Origin: Alternaria dauci
Taxonomy: Eukaryota > Ascomycota > Dothideomycetes > Pleosporales > Pleosporaceae
Direction: 5' to 3'
Assembly: GCF_042100115.1 (NCBI RefSeq)
Contig: NC_091276.1
Location: 1,922,001 to 1,986,000, forward strand
Length of the DNA: 64,000 nt
Position numbers and translations under genes: made by a program. A model generated the notes under the pieces. That model was not told where the DNA came from. It worked only from the letters and a program-made list of their open reading frames with translations, and made no database searches. Shown here one piece after another: positions 45,539-56,151 of the stretch; the first letter of the stretch is position 1; each line of letters opens with the position of its first letter.

Positions 45539-47153
45539 CTAATAGTCGAACCGATCTGGCAGCACGAGAGGAGCCACCAACGTCCATGTGTAAATGCCGT
45601 AGCAGACCCATGCGCTGATGATCTTTGCCCAGCTGGCCCAGTATGTTCGTCCGACGGGGACGAAGCTACCAGACACATCCTTCTCGTCGAAGTTGGTGGT
45701 GAGAAGAGTAGCGACCCATGTTGTGCTGAGGAAGAAGATAATGTGGAAGAGAGTGTAGTTGTATTGCGTCGCGTTGCGCTCGTCGTCACGCGGGTTCTTC
45801 TTGCTAGAAGGCTCATCGTCCTCGTCCTCGCTGTCTGAGTCGTCGAGAGCAGAAGCGGGAAGCGAGCCAGACTCTACAGCGGCGCGCAGGGCAGCTTGGC
45901 GCATGTCACGGCGGGACTCGGGTTGTTGTGTGACGAGACCGTGCTCGTAATCGTCGGTGCCGACTTGAGCGTAGCCGTTTCCGTGGGGGTTGCCTTGGGC
46001 GCCAAGAGCGAGGCCGTACGTTGCTGCGCGGGTGGTGGTGTAGGCAACGGTAACGAAAGTGACGATGGCGCCGATGATGATAGTCGCCTTACGAGTTCCA
46101 CGGGCGCGGATCAAGGGGTTGCATTGATGATCGTCAGGTTCCATGCCCACAGCGGACAAGGTGAGGTACGTGCAGTAGACGGCTACGATGGCAGACTGGG
46201 CGAGACCTGCTCGGGGATTTACGTCTTGTACTGCGGGGTGGATCGAGGCGACGGATGAAATCAAAAGCAGAATCAAGTTGATCTGTCGAGGTCAGCCAGC
46301 TTCGGGGAACAAACAGAGTCGCACTTACCGTGATAGCTGCCTGGTTCATGCCACATCCGCTCTTAGCAAAGAAAATGTACATGATAATGGTCATGGCGAT
46401 TGAAGCGAGGTACATGGACATGGCACTACCAACGAGCATGCCTGTCCAAACGCGCGACTCGGTGGTTTCAATCTTCTCCTGGCAGTATTCGGCCCAGTTA
46501 TGCGCCAGGTCCACGAGCAGAATGAGTCCAATGAGAAGGAACAGACACGCGCCAATCATGGCAAAGTAGTTGCCCCAGACGATGAAAAAAGAGTTGGGGA
46601 TGAAGAAGGTCAGGACGATCATGCCAATCCAGCCCATGATCTTGGGGAGCCAGAAACCGTTCTGTATGGTTGCGCGACCGTCCTTGGAAGACCGTACTCC
46701 GATAAGCATGAGTGCCATAATGACGTGGAAGAAACCGAGCGCAAAGTTGATGCGCTGTACCGCGACGTATCCGTAACATTGCTCTCCGTGGCATTTGATG
46801 TCGACGTAATCCAGAGTGAGGTGAGCCAGCTTCTTCATGGCCCAGTCGGTGAGCATGATCCATGAAACGATCGAGTTGACCAGAAGGATGAGCGCGTATG
46901 CGATACGAGTGGCGATGCTGCGCGACAGTCAGTACACGCCCATACATATTTCCCAATACTCGTAAACCATACCTGTTACCGCATTTTCCTCCGCAAGAGC
47001 CCATGACGGCGCTGCATGTCGCGGCGCCACAGCAGGAGGCGGCAACGCTCCAGACCTGGCCATGTTAGCGGCGCGCAATCGTGATGGAGCGTGTCAACAT
47101 ACCGTGCCCATGGCGGGCATGGCCATAAAGGGGAGGGATAGTAGGGCGCCCAT
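45539..47153 (-). CDS. TMS1: TMS1/Serinc (TDE1) family multi-pass membrane protein
   Basis: Model join(45539..46282, 46329..46917, 46973..47055, 47103..47153) on the minus strand, 488 aa; all introns are short GT-AG (46-55 nt). The start MGALLSLPFMAMPAMGT and the cysteine cluster SCCGAATCSAVMGSCGGKCG are typical of the family. About ten membrane helices follow, with landmarks RINFALGFFHVIMALMLIGV, NGFWLPKIMGWIGM, HNWAEYCQEKIE, GCGMNQAAIT and the C-terminal YNYTLFHIIFFLSTTWVATL and SWAKIISAWVCYGIYTWTL. A Ser/Asp/Glu-rich loop (DDSDSEDEDDEPSS) precedes the last helices. Serincs sit in the plasma membrane and endomembranes and affect lipid distribution; the yeast homologue's role is not settled. 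The gene looks intact. Confidence 0.93.
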
Positions 47154-47577
47154 GGTCGAGATGCGCTAGGTCGCCTGTGTGGTGTTGTGGACAAGTCGGG
47201 GAGGCACGAGGAAGAAGCCGGTGACGTTCGCGCGCTTGCGTTGCGGCTCCTTCCGCCAAGCCCAGCGCCTTGGCCGTCTTATCTCCGATCAGCTGCAACG
47301 GCCATGCTTCACCAACACTCTCCCGCTCACTCTCTCATCCTTCAGACGTCGGAGTGGCGTACCGGCGCCCGCCTGACTTTTTGCTTGTTTAGTGCTATAG
47401 ACTTCCTTCACGTCCCTCTTTTCCTGCCCCTTATCTTGCACATCTTTGCCTGCGGCATTTGCTTCTCGGCTCAACAAGTGCCGATATCAGCTCCAGTCCG
47501 CTGCGATTGCGCAACTCGACACCTCCCGCATTCGATGACCAGCGCGTTGCAATAACACCTCACTCACACTGACCAAG
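47154..47577. promoter_or_regulatory. Divergent promoter between TMS1 and the MFS gene
   Basis: 424 bp shared by two divergent starts. The MFS-proximal part is C/T-rich on the plus strand (CCTTCACGTCCCTCTTTTCC region), as in many fungal core promoters. No TATA box is clear on either strand. Confidence 0.45.
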
Positions 47578-49441
47578 ATGGTCGCCGAAGAACAGCCTCC
47601 TACACACAAGAAGACGCGCATTATTTCTGTTGTTGCTGCGACCGCAATCGCCCTTGCCTGTGGCACAAATGTACGTCTCCGGCACGCATCCGAGGCGGGA
47701 TGCTGACAGACATCAGTATGCCTACTCTGCATGGGCACCACAGTTCGCCGATAAACTCCAACTCTCTGCGACTCAGAGCAATGTCGTCGTATGTCACCCT
47801 ACATGCCGCCCAAATACGAACCTCGTCTTACAATCCTAGGGCACGGCTGCCAACTTGGGCATGTATGCGTCTGGCATACCCATGGGCATCATAACGGATA
47901 GGAAGAGCCCCAGACTCGCCGCCATCATTGGCACGTTTGCGCTCTTCGCTGGCTACTATCCCATCAAGCTTGGTAGGATACCCATGCCCGATTATTGGAT
48001 CAACGTCTGACTGTGGCAGCGTACGATGGAGGCCCAGGCTACATGAGCGTCGCTCTGATATCCTTTTGTTCCTTCCTGAGCGGTGTAGGCAGCTGTGCTG
48101 CATTCCAGGCCGCCTTGAAGACAGGTAACAATCTCGACAACTCCTGGAGGACGTATGCTGAACTTGGTAGCGACACTCAACTGGCCAACCCATCGCGGAT
48201 CGGCCACCGCTTGCCCATTGGCAGCTTTTGGCTTGAGCGCCTTCTTCTACACTCTCATCGCCGGCCTAGCGTTTCCAGGCGATACCTCCGGACTGCTCAT
48301 GATGCTTTCTCTTGCGACCTCACTAGTCGTTCTAGTATCCATACCCTTCCTTATTGTCGTCGACCACAAGACTGGCACTGGCTATGCTGTCCTACCCACC
48401 AGCGAACGTGTGCGACGCAACTCCAACGTCCTCCATAGGACAAAGTCCAACGGGACCAGGTACAAGTCATCTGCTCTTCCACAAGAAGAAATCAGTAAGT
48501 CAAATTCTCTTTTCCCACCTCTGCTACCCCCCTGTCACCTGCCAACCGCTTCTAGCAGCCGAAGAAGAACAGGACCGTCCATCAACCGAAACCTCGTCTC
48601 TCTTATCGTCCGGTCCCGGCGACGTTATCGACGATGGCGACGACGCAGCAAGCAAGAAGTCGACTAAGTCATGTATAGATATCACCGGGCTGGCACTCTT
48701 GAACAAACCAGAATTCTGGCAATTGTGGGTACTTATGGGTCTCCTGACGGGTGTTGGTTTAATGACGATCAAGTACGTATCCCCTGAATCTTATGTGTCG
48801 TCGCCGCTGATCAGTACAGCAATATTGGTCACGATGTCCAGGCTCTCTGGAAGCACTGGGACGACTCGGTCAAGAACGATTTCGTCGCTCACCGACAGCT
48901 TTGGCACGTCTCGATGATCTCACTCTGTTCGTTCCTGGGACGTCTATCTTCCGGAATCGGTTCCGATTTCATCGTCAAGAGACTGCACCATTCGCGGTTT
49001 TGGTGTGCTGCTATTTCAGCCACCATTTTTGCTCTGGCCCAGGTCGCCGCCATCCGCATTGAAGACCCGCATCATTTGTGGGCTGTGTCCGGACTCTCCG
49101 GTCTCGCATATGGTGTTTTGTTTGGCGTGTTCCCAGCGCTTGTCGTCGATGCTTTCGGCCCCGATGGCTTCGCTGTCAACTGGGGCTTCATGACTGTGGC
49201 ACCTGTCGTGAGCGGCAACGTCTACAATCTCTTCTATGGCGCTGTGTATGACTCCAACTCGGTGGTCGAGCCGGATGGTCAACGCGGATGTGAGCTGGGA
49301 CTCAAGTGTTATCGAACAGCGTACTATGTTACTCTCACGTCGAGCATATTGGGCATCTTTGCTTGTTTCTGGGGCATCTACGGCGAGCATGTAAGGAAGA
49401 GGCGCGAGCTGGAAGAGCACGATGGACACAGGGATGCTTGA
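47578..49441 (+). CDS. Nodulin-like MFS transporter
   Basis: Model join(47578..47670, 47717..47788, 47840..47972, 48020..48124, 48171..48494, 48556..48772, 48820..49441), 521 aa; every join keeps frame. The N-terminal half has nodulin-like helices (GTNYAYSAWAPQF, AANLGMYASGIPMGIITDRK, GGPGYMSVALISF, TLNWPTHRGSATACPLAAFG); a charged central loop (residues ~230-290) precedes the second helix bundle, with LGRLSSGIGSDFIVKR and GLSGLAYGVLFGVFPALVVD. DRK after helix 2-3 matches the MFS signature A position. Yeast relatives are Mch1-like carriers with unknown substrate. Exon 6 has a TAGCAG tandem acceptor, so a variant lacking one Ala is possible. The protein is intact. Confidence 0.88.
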
Positions 49442-50006
49442 TCTTGTCTCATTTTCTTAGGTGAAGATGGTGTGGAGGTGATGATAGAAGTTCTCCTTGA
49501 GCCTCTCTACGCCTGCTAGTGGACTGTGGTATTGGTAGTTGGTGTGTTTCCTCTTTCACATCGGGCTTGTGCTCAGAAATCCGAGCAGTGGTATTTGGCA
49601 GACCATCTTTTCGTAATGTGGCTGTTGCCACGATACACGACTCAGTAGTCCTTTGAATATCCACCACCCTCTTTCATAGCCAGGTCAAAGTAGCTGAGTC
49701 GCACCGGCTTCTGCTCTTGCTTTGCCAAACCCAGGCTGAATACCCTCTGGACGAACACAACAGGCAACAGGCACTGAGTGTATAATGTTCTTGCGCCCGT
49801 TGGAATTTCGTTGTCTTCCTCATCTGCCTCGTGACCGGCGTAAGAACACCTGCTTGGCTACATGTAAGCTTGACAGCTGTAAATGTGGCTTTCATGCATG
49901 CGCTGTGCACGTAAGACGCAAACGATGGATGCTCATGATTCCACGGATTGGTACAGTCAGTAGTCGGATACATCACATTCTCCAGGAAGAAATAGACATG
50001 TCTGTC
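49442..50006. other. Convergent intergenic region
   Basis: 565 bp between the 3' ends of the MFS and RRG7 genes; only short shadow frames. Confidence 0.5.
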
Positions 50007-51200
50007 TCATCCGGCATCAACAGGTGCTTTGGACTTGTTCTTCGACCCAGGCGGCCTTCCCTTTATCGTACGGCGCACAACTGGTAGACGCGTTTTGGGG
50101 CGACCGACGGAGCGCTTCAAGCCGGTGGGCATGATGTCTGGCGGTGCAGGCGTGTTCCTGGTTTTGGTCTTTGATCCTGGGGGCCGTCCCGTGACGTGAC
50201 CACCGCTTGGGTCTTTGACAACGTCTGGGATCTGACCACCGCGCGGCTTGGGCGACCTATCCGACCATAGTTTCACGGGTCGACCAACAGGTCTAGATGT
50301 CTTTTCCTCCTCTTCAGCAACGGAGGAAGCTTTTTCTTCAATGGGTGCGAGCTGGTGGATGAGCTTGACCGTTTCCTCGTCGAGAGTGTCTCTACCTGGG
50401 AAGATAGGCGAGCCCATCCAGGTCAACTGGATATCTTTCCTGGTTCCCGCATTCTTGAACTTGGCTCGGATCTTCTTTGACACCTTTTCATCCTTGCCTA
50501 CCTCCTCCTCAGGCTCGGCCAGTAGAGCCCGCGGAGTATGCCTCAATGTGACACCCACGCCTTGAAGTCCTTTTTCAGATGCCGCCCGATTCCAGACGAA
50601 TTGCTCAATTAACCCTTCGCGAGAAATGAGCACAAATCCCATAGGCCATCGACTCTGTCCCATAGCCCTCAAAACTCCTATCGTAGCCTTCCTTGTCGTG
50701 ACCAACAAGCCCATGACATCCTTGTTCTGCCAGGCGGGTGGTATTCCTTGGAAAGATCCTTCGAGTTCGCGAATTTGGCTCGGGCTGCAGACGATCCTCC
50801 GTGACTTGCACTGTATGATGATAGGCAAAGGCTCTCTTAGAGGCGCCAACACCCAGTGGCCTATCAGGTCTATACCCGCGTCTCCGCCACGGCCTACGCG
50901 GAGGAGAGAGAAGCCTAGGCGCATGAGCGCCAGTGCAGACATGTATTCATAAAGTGTGCCGATGGAGACAGTCGACGTCAAGGACTTGCCGGTACGCTCC
51001 GCCCATTCGATGTACGAAGGGAGCGAGTTGTGATGTTTCGAGCCAGGCGAAACTATCAAGCTGGGTAGATCAACAGGCGCGGCATTGCGTGCTGAGGTGG
51101 TTGCGATCCGGTGCGGGACACGGTGCGGAGTAGTCCTAGGGAGCCATGCAAGGATGGGGGTTCGGTTGGGCCATGATGGGCGGAGGAAAGGTTGCATCAC
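50007..51200 (-). CDS. RRG7: Mitochondrial RRG7-like protein with Mrr-type nuclease fold and AT-hook-like tail
   Basis: An intronless 397-aa frame. Residues 1-42 are rich in Arg, Pro and Thr with no acidic residue, a mitochondrial presequence. The core (about 78-260) has GTLYEYMSALALMRLGF, GGDAGIDLIGHW and IIIQCKSRR; E85, D111 and Q130-x-K132 line up as a PD-(D/E)XK nuclease site as in Mrr-like enzymes and the RRG7/DUF2034 family, needed in yeast for respiratory growth. After about residue 300 the tail carries four GRP motifs (VGRPVK, GRPPGSK, VGRPKT, GRPPGSKNKSK) like AT-hooks. The tail is an addition relative to what I recall of short yeast RRG7. Divergent to MED21. Confidence 0.85.
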   Translation of the reverse strand: MMQPFLRPSWPNRTPILAWLPRTTPHRVPHRIATTSARNAAPVDLPSLIVSPGSKHHNSLPSYIEWAERTGKSLTSTVSIGTLYEYMSALALMRLGFSLLRVGRGGDAGIDLIGHWVLAPLREPLPIIIQCKSRRIVCSPSQIRELEGSFQGIPPAWQNKDVMGLLVTTRKATIGVLRAMGQSRWPMGFVLISREGLIEQFVWNRAASEKGLQGVGVTLRHTPRALLAEPEEEVGKDEKVSKKIRAKFKNAGTRKDIQLTWMGSPIFPGRDTLDEETVKLIHQLAPIEEKASSVAEEEEKTSRPVGRPVKLWSDRSPKPRGGQIPDVVKDPSGGHVTGRPPGSKTKTRNTPAPPDIMPTGLKRSVGRPKTRLPVVRRTIKGRPPGSKNKSKAPVDAG

Positions 51201-51522
51201 GGTATCCTGAAAGAACGTTCGGGATGTGACATATTTGGAGCGACTTGACGCGGCCGAGGGTCAGAGCCGGTGTCCGGCAATGCTGTGGGTGGAGTAGAGA
51301 GGAAGCGGATGCGCATATATTTTAGGGGTTTAGTGACGCGCTAGGCTAGCCCGACCGTCATCCCTGCACGTCGCATGCCACCACTCCGCTCCAGTGAGTA
51401 CTCTCTTTCAACAAACACTCTCATTCTGAATTAACCAAATTTGCTCCTGGGTCAACTCCTTCCGTTTCCAGTTCAAAGCCTTCGCGCCATCTCTGCTACT
51501 ATACCCGTACGCGCCTGCCATC
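51201..51522. promoter_or_regulatory. Divergent promoter between RRG7 and MED21
   Basis: 322 bp, with a TATATT-like stretch near 51317-51322 on the RRG7 side and a CT-rich stretch just before the MED21 start. No operator is recognised. Confidence 0.4.
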
Positions 51523-52047
51523 ATGGGCGACATCCTCACCCAAATTCAAGATGAACTGGACATGGTACTGCCTCTACACACAGTACAACGTGTCTCGTGC
51601 TGACAAAAACAGCTTCTGAACCAGATGTCAGCCGCTCTGCGCGAGATTCGCGAGAATGCGCCACCAAGCATTCCCCCAGGCCAGCCACGCCTCGACACCT
51701 TTGCCGAACTCGAAGCTCGCACCGCCGCCGAAAACGCCCAACAGAACCCCACGACAGATGCTTCACAGCAGGCGACTGCGCCTCCAGCCAGATCTTCACC
51801 AGAGCAGTTTCAAAAAGATCTCAAAGAACTCGCACAGGACATAACGTTGAAGGAGCAGCAGATTGAGAGGCTGATCGCACACCTGCCGGGGTTGAACTGG
51901 AGCGAGAAGGAGCAAGTGGAGAGGATGAAAGAACTGGAGAGACAGTTGGAAGATCTGGAGGGAGAGAGAGTCAAGGCAGTTAAGGACAAGGACACGTTGA
52001 TGAAGATTGTGGAGGACAAGATAGCAGGCGTAAGCAGGGTCCGATGA
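51523..52047 (+). CDS. MED21: Mediator complex subunit 21 (Srb7)
   Basis: Model join(51523..51564, 51613..52047), 158 aa. The 42-nt first exon encodes MGDILTQIQDELDM; a 48-nt intron (uncommon GTACTG donor, CAG acceptor) joins LLNQMSAALREIRENAPPS. The order is family-typical: PPGQPRLDTFAELEA, a variable Gln/Thr-rich linker, then ELAQDITLKEQQIERLIAHL, PGLNWSEKEQ, and a long C-terminal coiled coil (MKELERQLEDLEGERVKAVK). MED21 pairs with MED7 in the Mediator middle module and is essential for RNA polymerase II transcription. The reading is complete and normal in length. Confidence 0.95.
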
Positions 52048-52255
52048 GCTGTCAATCTGCCTAAACGCATCCTCGGCGACGGCACGCCAAATCCGTACGA
52101 CTTCCTCCAGTTCAGGTACCGTGGATTCTGCAAAACGATCTGTTCGACCCACCCTGGCACCGACTTATGCTTGCCACCTCTACAAAGACATCATAGCGTT
52201 ATCGTGTAGTCCCCGCACCGACGCCAACTACAAAATGTTTGTTCGAGCCTCGCAC

Positions 52256-52765
52256 CTAGTCGCTCTTCTCGATTTCAGTCTTGGACACGATATGATAGCC
52301 ACCAACGTCGTCGCTCTTAACCTTGACCATACCACACTCGTTCAACCACAGGCTATTCACCGACGTATCGACATCCTCAGCATGGTATACCCTTTTCGGC
52401 GTCACCGGTCTCCTCACGATGATGTACTCTGGCTTTCTGGCACTCTTCTTCACATCCCCATCCTCGTCGTCACTGCCCAACGACCGCCCGGGCTCGTGAC
52501 TACTCTCAGAATCCTTGATCCCGAAGAATCTACCGAACAAGGATGATATCCTCGACTTTGACTCTTTGCCCGCAGCAGCTCGTTTCGCTGCTTTCTCGTC
52601 TTTGCGGTCTAGACGTCTATCGCGGCGTTTTTGCCGTCGGATTTGGCCTTCGAGGCGGTGGATCTCGTGGGATTCTTCGCGTGCGGTGGCTTGCGCGAGT
52701 TCATCGGGATCATCGAAGAGGCCGTAGGTGCCGGTGTGGGCTTGGCCGTGGGGGTCTTTCGGCAT
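52256..52765 (-). CDS. Hypothetical charged protein
   Basis: An intronless 169-aa frame with a clear ATG (MPKDPHGQAHTGTYGLFDDP). The first 30 residues are acidic; residues ~35-70 form a strongly basic helix (QIRRQKRRDRRLDRKDEKAA), possibly nuclear-localising; the later part (SSLFGRFFGIKD, EYIIVRRPVTPKRVYHAEDV, NSLWLNECGMVKVK) appears ordered and reads as a conserved C-terminal module. I recognise no named family. The 3' end lies about 200 bp from the MED21 stop, so the two genes are convergent. The codon pattern supports a real gene. Confidence 0.65.
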   Translation of the reverse strand: MPKDPHGQAHTGTYGLFDDPDELAQATAREESHEIHRLEGQIRRQKRRDRRLDRKDEKAAKRAAAGKESKSRISSLFGRFFGIKDSESSHEPGRSLGSDDEDGDVKKSARKPEYIIVRRPVTPKRVYHAEDVDTSVNSLWLNECGMVKVKSDDVGGYHIVSKTEIEKSD

Positions 52766-53193
52766 CGTGAATGTGAAAGGGGATTGATATGGTAGGATGG
52801 AGTTTAATGTTGTGGGGAGGGCTGGTGCTGGGAATACGTGGGGTTTACGTGGAGGATGCTGGTATGGGCGTTAAGCATTGGCCTCACTGATGGCTGTTCA
52901 CGATGACGATGATGGTATAGGTGGCTTGAGGATGGTAGGTGCATGAGACAACCAGTTGTCGTGGTTATGTGACATGATTGCCGCACCAATGCTGTTCGCC
53001 AGGCGAACGCAAAGTTGTAAAGCAGGACTTCACCGAACAGCACATCACACAGAATGTTATCACGCTCCACTGACTCACATTAGTTTACTGCCCTTGAAGA
53101 ATTCATGTCATCGCGAGCGTCATTTCATCAGCAAACTGGCATCATGTCTGCTCCAAAAAAGATTACACACATGACTCCTACAACTCCACTTCC
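52766..53193. other. Intergenic region
   Basis: Upstream of the 52.3-kb gene and downstream of the 53.2-kb gene, both on the minus strand. No recognisable elements. Confidence 0.45.
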
Positions 53194-53811
53194 CTATTTC
53201 CTATCTCCCACCAAACCCTCCTGAGCCTCCCTGATCAAACCCTCCAGCGCATCCACCTCCCACTCCATCTGCCGTCCATACTCCCCTTCCGAGCGGACCC
53301 CACTACGATACACACTCGCAAACTGTTCAAAACGCATCGTAGCCATTAATAACTGTGGTCTGTACTCTTCAATCCTGGCCAGCAACTGCATATCAAAGGG
53401 TTCAGGTACGACGCGATAATAGGTTTCTTGCATGACTATCAAGAGTTCGTTGGCTAGACAAGTGACTTTTTTGTAGTGTGTGAAGAGGGTTTGTAGGGCG
53501 CTTTCAGGGGAGCGTTGGCGCGGTGGCGTGGAGAGAGATAAGGGGTCGAATGGGGTGTGATGGGGCAGGTTTGATCGTTTGGTGGGCCTGGAGTTGGTGT
53601 GGTGGGTGTTCTGACAGCGTTGGGATCTGGGCTTTTGGCGGAGAGACATGCGGGTGCGTTTGATGCTGGAAGGTTGGTAGCTACGGAGTGGGTTTGGGAA
53701 CTCTTTGCAGGCATCGGGTGGGCGAGCTGTAAGGTGGCTGGTGGGAATTTGAGTTGAACTTACTCTGACGTGAAGGCATACGACGTGTTTTGATGAAGGA
53801 AGGCACTGCAC
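53194..53811 (-). CDS. Hypothetical protein, uncertain 5' end
   Basis: An open frame of 205 aa from the ATG at 53811. A better-looking N-terminus, MPSRQ at 53779, would require a 37-nt intron (53727-53763), which is very short for a fungus but has a GTAAGT donor and TACAG acceptor and restores frame; an internal ATG at 53649 is a third option. The N-terminal ~90 residues are basic, Ser/Pro/Thr-rich and disordered. The C-terminal ~100 residues look folded and helical: ALQTLFTHYKKVTCLANELL, ETYYRVVPEPFDMQLLARIE, LLMATMRFEQFASVYRSGVR, EWEVDALEGLIREAQEGL. No family is recognised. The C-terminal half gives confidence that the gene is real. Confidence 0.6.
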   Translation of the reverse strand: MQCLPSSKHVVCLHVRVSSTQIPTSHLTARPPDACKEFPNPLRSYQPSSIKRTRMSLRQKPRSQRCQNTHHTNSRPTKRSNLPHHTPFDPLSLSTPPRQRSPESALQTLFTHYKKVTCLANELLIVMQETYYRVVPEPFDMQLLARIEEYRPQLLMATMRFEQFASVYRSGVRSEGEYGRQMEWEVDALEGLIREAQEGLVGDRK

Positions 53812-54224
53812 TTTGCATTCAAGATCGTTCCGTAGCAGATTTAGTCATTCTTACTATCCTCACCCATGACCCTTGAATTGCTCATTGTCGTAAATTTCGA
53901 CTGTTGATGTGGTTATATAAGATTACGCGCAAAGTCAAGGACACCTTGCCATGAAATAACTAGAAGGTATCGCAGACACAGGATTTGCCGAATGCTAACC
54001 TAACGGCAACATGTCAGTAGGAATCTCTGGTCCATCTTCCATGTCTTGTCAGCGAACAGAACAAGTATAATAAAACTGATAGTAGTATTGCTCTCTGTAT
54101 GTCCCTAATCCTTGTTATCCAACAAAAGCCGAGATTTGCCAACGCCGTCTTTATCCATAAACACCGCGCAGTTCCCCTATAGTTATCATTTTGAAGCAAG
54201 TGAAACTCCTATCTTACAGCACAT
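53812..54224. other. Intergenic region
   Basis: 413 bp, somewhat AT-rich; carries the 3' end of the 54.2-kb gene. No elements are recognised. Confidence 0.45.
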
Positions 54225-55562
54225 CTACTGATGTATCTGGCTGACGTGGCCAGCCTGGCCAGCGCCACCCCACTCACTGTCATCATCGCTGCCAACATCC
54301 GTCCACGAAGTGGGCGTCATGATGCCCTGTCTGTCGTTATCAAACTCGCTGAAGCCGCCCTCTGAGAAGGCATCTGTGAAACCGGCTTCGGAACGCGCGT
54401 CGTGGTCTGCGTCGTTCTGTTCGCTGTTGGGCATGCTGAGGATGGCGACATCGTTGGGCTGACTGTCGGCGACCGAGGCAGCACTCATGGTCATTGAGCG
54501 CTCAGAGCGGGGCGTCAGGGTACCGGCGGAGAGGTGTTCGGCGTCGTCATCGAAGAAGGGGTGAGATGGAGCAGGTTCGCCTGCTTGCGAGGTAGAGGAT
54601 GTGAAGGAGTAGAAGGACTGCGCGGCTTGGTCGACGTCCTCTTGTGCGGGCGGTGCGGGCGAAGATGTCTCGGGGACGGAAGTCTCGGGATCGGGTGTGA
54701 GGTCGACAAGTGTGCCAGTGGTGGGTGTTGAGGCGACCTCGGGCTGAATGGTAGCAGAGCTTTCGCGGGTGGCGGGTTCTTTGTAGGTAAATTCCTTGGG
54801 TGCGGGTGCGTCCTCGTCGTAGTCATGATCGAATAGTACTTGGTCGTCAGAGAAGGGGTTGGCCATGGCAGCAGCGGCAGCAGAGCCGGCGGCAAAGCCA
54901 GCAACACCGCGCTTCTTGAGTTTGCCGTTCGAGTTGTCCGTACCAGTTGCCGTCGCGTTGTCCCTGAGCATGCCATCACTGCCAACCATATCGTCGAAGC
55001 TTCTCGTCCGGTCAGCCCTCGACCTCCTTGCGGCGACTTCGGCGGTCTCAGCACCGATCCTGGCCAGTTCATCCAGGTCGACAGCAACCCCCTCTTCTCT
55101 TGCCCGCCTGATCAGCTCGTTCCTGTTTCTCCGGACCAGCTCCTCTCTTCTTCGCTTCCTCGCGTCGAAGTCATCGGAGGATTCGCTCGGGCGGCGAGGC
55201 TGGATGTCGTCACCAAGGTTGTGCAGCGCGACGGCGATCTTGCGACGGGTCTGGTCGGCCCACTGTCGGACTTGAGGCGACTCGTAGATGGCGATACCGG
55301 CGGCGACGATTACGGACGCGGCGATTATGAGGCCTGATGTCAAGGGGTGGTTAGGACGGTGCGGCGGCGTTTGGGTGTTGCCTTGGGGAGACGCGAAGCG
55401 CGAGCCGGTGCCTGCAAGCAGGTTGGCCTAGGAAAATAGAGACATGAAGCAGACATGCGATAGGAGAGGGGAGTGAAGGACAGTGAAGTCGCTGGGGCAG
55501 CACTACAGCGACGTGCATAAGTGGAGTTGTTCGTGCTCACCTTTGGCCAGTGGCGCAGGCAT
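54225..55562 (-). CDS. Single-pass membrane protein with long acidic tail, uncharacterised
   Basis: Model join(54225..55411, 55541..55562), 402 aa. A 22-nt first exon (MPAPLAK plus one base, ATG at 55560-55562) splices over a 129-nt intron (GTGAGC to GCAG) into GTGSRFASPQGNTQTPPHRP; without it the large frame has no ATG. A single hydrophobic helix follows at residues ~30-50 (SGLIIAASVIVAAGIAIYES), then an amphipathic basic segment (VRQWADQTRRKIAVALHNLG) and an Arg-rich helix (ARKRRREELVRRNRNELIRR). The remaining ~230 residues are acidic and low-complexity with repeated Ser/Thr/Asp. The organisation suggests an organelle-membrane protein with a disordered tail. I do not recognise a named family. 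Confidence 0.7.
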
Positions 55563-56022
55563 GGCTGCGGACGTTTGCAGCAGCGGGTGCAGTCTCTGCT
55601 ATCTGACGAAATCCCGTGGAAATGTATTCAAGAGAGACGTTCAGGGGGAGGGAATGCAGAGACGTCTTGTCCTGAAAAGGACGTGTAAGGAGAGAAGGGT
55701 CGAGAGCTGGGGAGAATGGTCGTTGGTTAGGTCATCGCCACTCCGCACATGCAGGGCCCGTGGAGCTCGGGGCGGCTTTTGGTGGGGTCGCCTGCAGCAA
55801 TGTAGCCGCACCCGAAGCCTATCGCCCCGCCTCCGGTCCAACTCCACAACCATTCCACTTTGACGACCATAACTTGGAACCGGTTGCGCACATTTCGGGA
55901 CTTTCCAAAATACACCCAACGGGCGCAGCATGTTTGGAAAGTACATCAGACGTGAGGCGGGTGGGAACGTGGATGAGAAGCGAGGGGCCCTGGTTGCCGA
56001 TGCGTTACTGCCTCGCACTTCC
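55563..56022. other. Intergenic region
   Basis: Promoter side of the 402-aa protein gene (minus). No gene or repeat is recognised. Confidence 0.45.
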
Positions 56023-56030
56023 TATATAAA
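56023..56030 (+). promoter_or_regulatory. TATA box
   Basis: TATATAAA lies 122 nt before the ATG at 56152 and is followed by a C/T-rich leader. It is the main sign that something is transcribed rightward from here. Confidence 0.55.
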
Positions 56031-56151
56031 GTCATCCGCATTTCCTCGAAACAATCGTTCACACTTCCTCTCTTCGAAAGAAATTCTCCCGTTTACTCCC
56101 GGCCTTCGGATTCTATCTTCCAGCCTCTGACAAGTGCCGATATAATTCGGA

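Noticed and set aside
54515..55087. 190-aa minus-strand frame
   Set aside because: Alternate frame within the 402-aa protein gene.
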